This document shows, piece after piece, positions 15,740 through 21,145 of a stretch of 21,145 nt of DNA. Origin of the DNA: an uncultured Lachnospiraceae bacterium. Its GTDB lineage: Bacteria > Bacillota_A > Clostridia > Lachnospirales > Lachnospiraceae. Made by a program: the position numbers and the translations under genes. The notes below the pieces were generated by a model. It was not told where the DNA came from. It saw only the letters and a list, made by a program, of their open reading frames with translations, and searched no databases. The stretch lies in contig CAJUMT010000034.1 in the NCBI GenBank assembly GCA_910587495.1, forward strand, positions 1 to 21,145, in the 5' to 3' direction. The stretch's first letter is position 1. Each line of letters starts with the position of its first letter.

Positions 15740-16615
15740 TTATTTACTCCTTATAATCCTTTTTAAGTCTTCAGTTGTGAATTGGTACGCCTCATTGCAG
15801 AAATGGCATTTAACTTCTATAGGCTTATTATCCTGTATCATCTCATTTAAATCTTTTCTGCCCACACTGGCGATCACTTTCTCCACTCTTTCCTTACTGC
15901 AATTACAGAAGAAGCGGGTATCCGTGTGCTCCAGTATCTCGAGATCCAGTTCCCCTAATATTTCCCGCAAAAGCTGTTCCGGTGTCAACCCCTGGTCCAG
16001 ATAAGAAGTCACGCTTTTTATAGATGACAGTTTCTTTTCCAGCCGATCAACTACGGCTTCTTCCGCAAAAGGCATAAGCTGAATGATAAATCCTCCTGCC
16101 TGCTTTACCGTATTATTCTTTTCCATCAAAACGCCTAACCCCACCGAAGACGGCGTTTGTTCGGAGCTGGCAAAATAATAGGTCAGATCATCCGCAATTT
16201 CCCCGGTCTTAAGTTCAGTCTGTCCAACATAGGGTTCTTTCATGCCCATATCTTTCATCACACTTAAGATCCCAAGTCCTAAAGCTCCACCCACGTCCAG
16301 TTTGCCTTTCACGTTGGGCGGAAGCATCACCTGCGGATTGTCCGCAAAACCTTTTACATTCCCATGGGCATCTACTGTCACTGTAAGTCCTTTTATGGGT
16401 CCGCCGCACTTAATCTGAAGGGTCAGTATATCTTTTTCTCCCTTCATCATCGCTCCCATCATAGCGCCCGCCGACAAAAGCCGCCCCAGAGCCGCTGTCG
16501 CCACCGGGCTGGTATCATGCTTTATCCGGGCAGTCTCTACAGTCTCCCGCGAAGTGACGGCAAAGGCTCTGATCTGGCCATCCGCCGCCGTAGCCCTTAC
16601 AACATAGTCTTTCAT
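15740..16615 (-). CDS. hslO: Hsp33, redox-regulated holdase chaperone
   Basis: A 291-residue protein of full family length. The N-terminal substrate-binding domain begins KDYVVRATAADGQIRAFAV. The C-terminal redox switch carries all four zinc cysteines: Cys237 and Cys239 (FFCNCSKERVE) and Cys270 and Cys273 (VKCHFCNEAY). In reducing conditions zinc keeps the chaperone off; oxidation with unfolding releases zinc and turns it on, so it protects cytosolic proteins during oxidative stress, a meaningful job in an anaerobe. The start overlaps the stop of the methyltransferase gene as ATGA, and nadE follows after two bases, so all three are translationally coupled. Confidence 0.96.
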   Translation of the reverse strand: MKDYVVRATAADGQIRAFAVTSRETVETARIKHDTSPVATAALGRLLSAGAMMGAMMKGEKDILTLQIKCGGPIKGLTVTVDAHGNVKGFADNPQVMLPPNVKGKLDVGGALGLGILSVMKDMGMKEPYVGQTELKTGEIADDLTYYFASSEQTPSSVGLGVLMEKNNTVKQAGGFIIQLMPFAEEAVVDRLEKKLSSIKSVTSYLDQGLTPEQLLREILGELDLEILEHTDTRFFCNCSKERVEKVIASVGRKDLNEMIQDNKPIEVKCHFCNEAYQFTTEDLKRIIRSK

Positions 16616-17373
16616 GCATTTTTCTCCTCTCTCTGGCAGATCACATAGACCCTTTCTGAGTCCTCTTTAGCCGGTTCATGGGTAAACGCGTCATAGATAT
16701 GCAAAAGTTTAAGCCCCGACCGCTTCACCAGGTTTTTTACCATATCCAGGCTGTAAGCGCGCTGGTAATGGTCTTCTTCATATTTTCTATAATACCCTGA
16801 CTCTTCTTGTATAAAAAGGGTCAGATTATATGCGTTGAGTTTTTTTTCTTCATCATAATAGTTTTCCCAGATAAAGCTTCCTTCTTCCCGATTTTCGGCA
16901 ATAGTTTGTTCGCCTAAAAGCTCCCGGTATTTATATTCCGTATTCAGGTCAAATATAAAAAGACCTCCATAGTCCAAATAGTTGCGCGCGGCCAGCGTAA
17001 GGATCTTTAAAACCTCTTCCTCTTCCAATATATAATTCATACAGTCGCAAATACTAACAATCGCGCGCACGGTTCCATACAATTCAAACTCTCTCATATC
17101 CTGGCACAAATAGAGGATATCATGTCTGGAACGGTCTCTTTTTTCCATGGCTTCTTCCAGCATCGCCTCCGACGCGTCAATACCTATCATATCGTATCCC
17201 GCATCAGCTAAAAGTTCCGTCATTGTTCCCGTACCACATCCCAAATCCAGAATCAAACCGGACGTCACGCCATATTCCCGCAAAAGTCCTGTCAGATATT
17301 CCCCCCATGCGTCATAAGGGATGTCATCCATAAACAGGTCGTATACTCTGGCAAACCCCGTATATGCATCCAT
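16612..17373 (-). CDS. Class I SAM-dependent methyltransferase, substrate unknown
   Basis: A 253-residue Rossmann-fold methyltransferase from the ATG at 17373 (MDAYTGFARVYDLFMDDIPY). An in-frame ATG at 17394 adds seven residues but has no ribosome site, whereas GGAGG lies 11 bases before the chosen start. Motif I is LDLGCGTGTM, the acidic end of strand 2 is GIDASEAML, and post-motif CDCMNYI and FIFDLNTEYKY fit the small-molecule methyltransferase type often annotated as YcgJ/UbiE-like. The substrate cannot be read from sequence. It heads the operon with hslO and nadE, with a 4-base overlap to hslO, and begins 37 bases after the crh-operon terminator. I found no convincing promoter in that gap, so read-through or a promoter within crh is possible. 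Confidence 0.88.
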   Translation of the reverse strand: MDAYTGFARVYDLFMDDIPYDAWGEYLTGLLREYGVTSGLILDLGCGTGTMTELLADAGYDMIGIDASEAMLEEAMEKRDRSRHDILYLCQDMREFELYGTVRAIVSICDCMNYILEEEEVLKILTLAARNYLDYGGLFIFDLNTEYKYRELLGEQTIAENREEGSFIWENYYDEEKKLNAYNLTLFIQEESGYYRKYEEDHYQRAYSLDMVKNLVKRSGLKLLHIYDAFTHEPAKEDSERVYVICQREEKNA

Positions 17374-17409
17374 CAAATCAATTTCCTCCACCATCTGCTT
17401 ACGGTCGCG

Positions 17410-17438
17410 AAAAAAGCGGAGACTTTATAAGCCTCCGC
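17410..17438 (-). terminator. Rho-independent terminator of the murB-rapZ-whiA-crh operon
   Basis: A 10-bp GC-rich stem (arms 17416-17425 and 17429-17438, one G-T wobble) with a 3-base loop is followed by six T on the minus strand. This is the clearest terminator in the window, 15 bases after the HPr-like gene stop. Confidence 0.9.
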
Positions 17439-17452
17439 CTTCCGCCTATTTA

Positions 17453-17719
17453 TCACATCGTCTGATTGTTGCTGCTTAAATACTTTTCAATATTTTCGAT
17501 TGCTGCCGCTTCATCACTGCCTTCGGCAGATACGACTACGGATTCCCCTGCAGACAGTCCTAAGGTCATCATCCCCATAATACTTTTTGCATTCACCTTT
17601 TTCCCCTCATTTTCCACATAAATCGTACTTTCGTACTGGCTGGCCACCTGCACCAAAAGCGCTGTGGGCCTTGCCTCCAATCCATCAGCTATTTGGATGG
17701 TGATTGGTTTCTTAATCAT
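17453..17719 (-). CDS. crh: Crh-like HPr-family protein with Glu in place of the phosphorylated His15
   Basis: An 88-residue HPr-fold protein from the ATG at 17719, preceded by AAGGAGGAG; seven upstream codons inside whiA are not part of it. HPr normally carries GLHARPA with His15, phosphorylated by enzyme I for PTS sugar transport. Here residues 13-18 read GLEARP, so position 15 is Glu and phosphotransfer at this site is impossible. The regulatory Ser46 region is intact (AKSIMGMMTLGL, Ser46). That combination defines Crh, which in Bacillus has Gln15 and Ser46 and serves CcpA-dependent catabolite control. The neighbours agree: Bacillus crh also lies after rapZ, mgfK and whiA. I infer a regulatory, non-transport role; the Glu, rather than Gln, could mimic a permanently charged His15. 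The name crh is by analogy. Confidence 0.85.
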   Translation of the reverse strand: MIKKPITIQIADGLEARPTALLVQVASQYESTIYVENEGKKVNAKSIMGMMTLGLSAGESVVVSAEGSDEAAAIENIEKYLSSNNQTM

Positions 17720-17720
17720 T

Positions 17721-18668
17721 TTACTCCTCCTTGCCTTCACGCAATCTTTCTGCTATAAGGCTTAACTTACGCAGACGATGATTTACACCGGATTTTCCCA
17801 CTTTGGGCGAAAGCATTTCACCCAGTTCTTTAAGGCTTGCATCCGGATGTTCCAAGCGAAGCCTGGCTATCTGTTCCAGGCCCTCTGTAAGCTTTTGCAG
17901 TCCCACCGTATTTTCTATATACCGGATATCTTCTGTCTGGCGAACTGCGGCGGAAACCGTCTTGTTCAGGTTCGCAGTCTCACAGTTCACTTTTCGATTT
18001 ACGAAATTGCGCATTTCCTTTACAATACGCACATTTTCCAACTGCATCAGCGATACATGCGCTCCCATAAGCCCTAGAAGATCCACAATCTGAGATCCTT
18101 CTTTTACATAGACCACATAATGCTTTTTACGCATTACAATTCTTGCGTCTATCTGATATGGCTCCATAAGTTTCTTAAGCCTGGAAGCCTTTTCCTTAGA
18201 AGAACACACGATCTCAAAGTGGTAGGATTTTTCCGGCGCACTGACAGACCCTGCCGCAAGAAATGCTCCCCGTATAAAAGCACGCTTGCAGCAATTCTGC
18301 TTCAATAACTGATTATGTACCGGCGACATGCACTCATAAATATCACCTTGTGGCGAAAGCAGACATGTATCTTTCAAAAGCCTTCTGGCCTCTGTATCTC
18401 TGCAGATCACCACAGAATAATATCGAGCTTCCCGCCTTTTCCGTACAGTTACTTCAGCTTTAATTTTAAATGCTTTTCTCAATAAAGTAAAGTACTTTCT
18501 TGCAACTGGAAGATTTTCCGTCTGTATTTTCACAAGAAAACGGTTATTTTCCGTAATACTAATCTTTCCGCACAGGCTTAAAATAGCAGCAGCTTCTGCC
18601 ACTTGACAGTGACGTGAGCCGAAAGCCTTTGTAGAGAGTTCTTCTTTGATATCTCCGGAAAATGACAT
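17721..18668 (-). CDS. whiA: WhiA-family DNA-binding protein
   Basis: A 315-residue protein from the ATG at 18668 (MSFSGDIKEELS), the canonical WhiA N-terminus and length, with AGGAGGG seven bases upstream. Frame upstream of this overlaps rapZ and is not homologous. The N-terminal two-thirds are the LAGLIDADG-homing-endonuclease-like fold without nuclease residues (RAFIRGAFLAAGSVSAPEKSYHFE), and the C-terminus is a helix-turn-helix (LKELGEMLSPKVGKSGVNHRLRKL). In Streptomyces WhiA activates sporulation septation genes; in Bacillus it affects cell division and chromosome segregation, apparently not as a classical regulator. It lies 16 bases after rapZ, and the HPr-like start is one base past its stop, so expression is tightly linked. 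Confidence 0.95.
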   Translation of the reverse strand: MSFSGDIKEELSTKAFGSRHCQVAEAAAILSLCGKISITENNRFLVKIQTENLPVARKYFTLLRKAFKIKAEVTVRKRREARYYSVVICRDTEARRLLKDTCLLSPQGDIYECMSPVHNQLLKQNCCKRAFIRGAFLAAGSVSAPEKSYHFEIVCSSKEKASRLKKLMEPYQIDARIVMRKKHYVVYVKEGSQIVDLLGLMGAHVSLMQLENVRIVKEMRNFVNRKVNCETANLNKTVSAAVRQTEDIRYIENTVGLQKLTEGLEQIARLRLEHPDASLKELGEMLSPKVGKSGVNHRLRKLSLIAERLREGKEE

Positions 18669-18684
18669 ATGCCGTCCCTCCTGC

Positions 18685-19560
18685 TTATTTTCCTCTTGCA
18701 GCATCCTTTCCGATATCCCGGTGTTCAAGTTTCACGCCATAATCATTCTGGTTCTGAAGACGTTCATAAAGTTTATTAGCCAAAGTCACAGAGCGGTGCT
18801 TTCCTCCAGTACATCCAATGGCCACCACTAGTTGGTTCTTCCCTTCCAACACATAGTTCGGCACCAAAAATCGGATCATATCATCCAGCTTGTCCAGAAA
18901 TACATGAGCCATATCATACCCCATAACAAAATCCTGGATCTTTTCGTCATTGCCGGTCAGTTTTCTAAGATCTTCATAATAATAAGGGTTTGGGAGAAAA
19001 CGCACGTCAAAGACCAGATCCGCATCACTTGGTATGCCGTATTTAAAGCCAAAAGAAAGGACCGTGATCATAAGATTTTTAAATTCTCTGTTCTGGATGA
19101 AAATCTTATCCAGTTCCTGTTTAAGTTCTCTGACCAAAAGTTTGCTTGTATCAATGATATAGTCCGCATCCTTTTTTAAAAATACCAGACGCTCCCGCTC
19201 CAGCGAAATACCCTGTTCGATGCGCCCCGATTCCGCCAAAGGATGCAGGCGCCTTGTCTCTTTGTATCTTTTTACCAGCACATCGTCCGATGCATCCAAA
19301 AACAAAATCTCGTATAAAATACCTTGCATAGCCAAACGCTCCAATATCTGTTCCAGCTGGCTCAAGGATTTTCCGCTTCGTACATCAATGCCAATGGCTA
19401 CTTTCGTAATCTCGCTGTTGCCTGAAGCCGTCAGTTCTGCAAATTTGTCAATAAAAGGAACCGGAAGATTGTCCACACAGAAATATCCTGCGTCCTCCAA
19501 TATTTTTAACGCAGTGGCCCTCCCCGCGCCGGACATGCCTGTCACAATCACCAGTCTCAT
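18685..19560 (-). CDS. rapZ: RapZ/YvcJ-family nucleotide-binding protein with altered Walker A
   Basis: A 291-residue protein of normal family length. The N-terminal P-loop domain should read GxSGAGK(S/T) but here residues 8-15 are GMSGAGRA: the lysine is Arg14 and the Ser/Thr is Ala15, coded AGG GCC. The rest is family-like: YFCVDNLPVPFI, the LDASDDVLVKRYKETRRLHPL segment and the C-terminal IGCTGGKHRSVTLA. In enterobacteria RapZ guides RNase E to sRNA GlmZ and binds GlcN6P through the C-terminal domain; Bacillus YvcJ hydrolyses GTP/ATP and affects competence. With this P-loop, hydrolysis is probably weak or lost while the C-terminal function could remain. It follows murB by 14 bases, with AGGAGGCGG as ribosome site. 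Confidence 0.93.
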   Translation of the reverse strand: MRLVIVTGMSGAGRATALKILEDAGYFCVDNLPVPFIDKFAELTASGNSEITKVAIGIDVRSGKSLSQLEQILERLAMQGILYEILFLDASDDVLVKRYKETRRLHPLAESGRIEQGISLERERLVFLKKDADYIIDTSKLLVRELKQELDKIFIQNREFKNLMITVLSFGFKYGIPSDADLVFDVRFLPNPYYYEDLRKLTGNDEKIQDFVMGYDMAHVFLDKLDDMIRFLVPNYVLEGKNQLVVAIGCTGGKHRSVTLANKLYERLQNQNDYGVKLEHRDIGKDAARGK

Positions 19561-19574
19561 CTTATCCGCCTCCT

Positions 19575-20474
19575 CTACTGCCAGCCAAGAAATTTTACTT
19601 CTGGTTCCAGCCGAACCCCTGCATATTCATAAACCCTTCTTTGCACTGCCTCGATCAGCTCCCGAACCTGAAACGCTGTAGCATTGCCCCGGTTGATTAT
19701 AAACCCACAATGCTTTTCTGATACTTGCGCATCTCCTATGGAAAATCCCTTCAATCCGGCCTCCTGGATCAGCTGTCCGGCAAAATACCCTTCAGGACGT
19801 TTAAAAGTACTGCCTGCGCTGGCATATTCCACTGGCTGTTTTTTGATCCTTTGTTCTTTTAATTCGTTCATCTTTGCCTGGATTTTCTCCATGCTACCTG
19901 TACACAGTTCAAGAACTGCTTCCAGAACAATACTTTGTTCTTCTGCAATTCGGCTTCTTCTGTAGCCAAACTGCATCTCTTCGCCCGTATACTCCCTGAA
20001 TATGCCCTCTGCCGTCAGCACTTTCACCCTGCGGGTCACATCTTTCATCTCCCCACCGTAAGCGCCTGCGTTCATCACAAGTGCGCCGCCCACTGTTCCG
20101 GGAATCCCAGAGGCAAATTCCAGACCTGTAAGTCCTCCTTTGCATGCCAGATGCGCCGCCCGCGAAAGGAGAACGCCTGCCTCAAGATACAGGCAGACGC
20201 CTTTTATTTCAGCCTTGGCCATATTTTTAAAAAGGTGGATGATCACACCGTCATATCCGTCGTCGCTTACTAAAAGATTACTTCCGTTCCCGACGATGCA
20301 GAAAGGCATTTCGGCCTTATGGCAGGCTTGTATGATCTTTTGAAGCTGCTCTGCACTCTGGGGTTCCACAAGATAACGCGCGCAGCCGCCGACGCGAAAA
20401 GTCGTATGGTTTTTCATCGGTTCATCAACCCACACCTGTGTCTTCCCCGCCAGTTCTTGTAAAGTACTAAACAT
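19575..20474 (-). CDS. murB: UDP-N-acetylenolpyruvoylglucosamine reductase MurB
   Basis: A 299-residue FAD-dependent enzyme that reduces UDP-GlcNAc-enolpyruvate to UDP-MurNAc, the second committed step of peptidoglycan synthesis. Visible are the N-terminal NHTTFRVGGCARYLVEP, the FAD-binding GNGSNLLVSDDGYDGVII and ASGIPGTVGGALVMNAGAYG, the FGYRRSR loop, the SAGSTFKRP motif with the proton-donor Ser, and the C-terminal LEPEVKFLG with the active-site Glu. The short loop pattern is that of type II MurB of Gram-positives. The ATG at 20474 has GAGG five bases upstream; a GTG two codons earlier overlaps that ribosome site and is less likely. A promoter is seen at 20554-20581. It heads the rapZ-whiA-crh operon. 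Confidence 0.96.
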   Translation of the reverse strand: MFSTLQELAGKTQVWVDEPMKNHTTFRVGGCARYLVEPQSAEQLQKIIQACHKAEMPFCIVGNGSNLLVSDDGYDGVIIHLFKNMAKAEIKGVCLYLEAGVLLSRAAHLACKGGLTGLEFASGIPGTVGGALVMNAGAYGGEMKDVTRRVKVLTAEGIFREYTGEEMQFGYRRSRIAEEQSIVLEAVLELCTGSMEKIQAKMNELKEQRIKKQPVEYASAGSTFKRPEGYFAGQLIQEAGLKGFSIGDAQVSEKHCGFIINRGNATAFQVRELIEAVQRRVYEYAGVRLEPEVKFLGWQ

Positions 20475-20551
20475 ATTCACCTCGCCATTTCCGTCACAGC
20501 CCGGCTGTACTGCCCCTGTAACCTTTTTTCCGTCTGAAAATAACCATAGTA

Positions 20552-21145
20552 CTATGATACATGAGTTCCATCTTTTTTCAAGTATTTTTTCACATAATGT
20601 CCTGTATAAGAACCTGTAATTTCAGCTACTTCTTCCGGAGTGCCGCTCGTCACTACAGTACCGCCCCCGTCTCCGCCTTCCGGTCCCATATCGATAATAT
20701 AATCCGCCGTCTTGATTACATCCAGATTATGTTCGATAACAATGACCGTATTACCGCCGTCCGTCAGCCTTTTAAGGATCTCCGTCAGCTTATGCACATC
20801 CGCAAAATGGAGGCCTGTGGTAGGTTCGTCTAAAATATAAACTGTCTTTCCTGTACTTCTCCGGCTCAGCTCCGTCGCCAGTTTGATCCGCTGGGCCTCT
20901 CCGCCTGACAAAGTAGTTGAAGGCTGCCCCAGTTTAATGTAAGAAAGCCCCACATCGTACAAAGTCTCAATCTTCCTACGGATAAAAGGCACATTTTCAA
21001 AAAATGTAAGCGCTTCTTCCACGGTCATCTCCAGTACGTCATAGATGCTCTTGCCTTTATATTTTACTTCGAGAGTTTCCCGATTATACCTCTTTCCCTG
21101 ACAAACTTCACAGGGCACATACACATCCGGCAGGAAATGCATCTC
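20552..21145 (-). CDS. uvrA: UvrA excinuclease ATPase subunit (C-terminal part; gene continues past the right edge)
   Basis: The last 197 residues of UvrA, the damage-recognition ATPase of the UvrABC nucleotide excision repair system. The fragment begins with EMHFLPDVYVPCEVCQGKRYN, the second half of the C-terminal zinc finger. It then has the insertion region, the ABC signature LSGGEAQRIKLATEL, Walker B VYILDEPTTGLHFAD and the switch region VIVIEHNLDVIKTADYIIDMG. It ends normally a few residues after GHYVKKYL. The frame is open to the last base. Its final codons overlap the murB promoter, and no terminator separates the two genes, so some read-through into murB is likely. Confidence 0.97.
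   Translation of the reverse strand, partial: EMHFLPDVYVPCEVCQGKRYNRETLEVKYKGKSIYDVLEMTVEEALTFFENVPFIRRKIETLYDVGLSYIKLGQPSTTLSGGEAQRIKLATELSRRSTGKTVYILDEPTTGLHFADVHKLTEILKRLTDGGNTVIVIEHNLDVIKTADYIIDMGPEGGDGGGTVVTSGTPEEVAEITGSYTGHYVKKYLKKDGTHVS
20554..20581 (-). promoter_or_regulatory. Promoter of the murB-rapZ-whiA-crh operon
   Basis: On the minus strand TTGAAA (20576-20581) and TATCAT (20554-20559) are 16 bases apart; each differs from consensus at one position. It lies over the 3' end of uvrA, about 80 bases before murB. Sequence match only. Confidence 0.5.

Noticed and set aside
17720..17740. Seven extra N-terminal codons for the HPr-like protein
   Set aside because: They overlap whiA, contain the AAGGAGG ribosome site of the real ATG, and would shift His15/Ser46 numbering away from the family standard.
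20493..20522. Stem GTTACAG/CTGTGAC in the murB leader as a riboswitch or attenuator
   Set aside because: Only 7 pairs with a wobble and a large loop, no T-run and no known riboswitch motif.

Overview
The window looks like a stretch of chromosome from a Gram-positive, spore-forming Clostridium relative, most likely a Lachnospiraceae gut bacterium. Pointers are the murB-rapZ-whiA-HPr gene order, a SleC-type spore cortex-lytic enzyme, an MreB/Mbl without MreCD, CdaA/CdaR c-di-AMP genes, an Rpn-like nuclease fragment of a kind common in that family, AGGAGG-type ribosome sites and moderate GC. This family assignment is inference from gene content. Every gene supported here lies on the minus strand, so transcription runs from high to low coordinates. 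No tRNA, rRNA, CRISPR array or insertion sequence was seen, and no gene-free stretch exceeds 300 bases.

From the right edge, in transcription order: (1) the 3' end of uvrA (nucleotide excision repair). (2) A murB-rapZ-whiA-crh-like operon with its own promoter and a strong terminator at 17410-17438. It matches the Bacillus rapZ-mgfK-whiA-crh cluster without mgfK. Its HPr-like protein has Glu at the usual His15, and its RapZ has lost the Walker A lysine. (3) A translationally coupled methyltransferase-hslO-nadE operon ending in a hairpin that abuts the next start codon. (4) sleC, a cortex-lytic enzyme with a SpoIID-like catalytic domain and a peptidoglycan-binding domain. (5) mreB/mbl-recD2-comF, linking cell shape, a DNA helicase and a competence-type phosphoribosyltransferase protein.

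(6) Two uncharacterised membrane proteins coupled to cdaA and cdaR, which make and modulate c-di-AMP. The usual glmM partner is absent. (7) A short promoter region with a long inverted repeat, then an operon of a 208-residue membrane-anchored protein and a 1124-residue secreted subtilisin-like protease. The small protein ends in a domain resembling the protease's own propeptide, so the pair may be a protease with a separate inhibitor or folding helper. A terminator at 421-452 closes it. (8) At the left edge, the 5' end of an Rpn/PD-(D/E)XK transposase-like nuclease gene with two good promoters.

Most of the window is housekeeping: envelope synthesis, repair, NAD and redox chaperone functions, and sporulation. 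The least described parts are the protease/propeptide-like pair, the two membrane proteins beside cdaA, the H15E HPr and altered RapZ in one operon, and the hairpin covering the sleC ribosome site.
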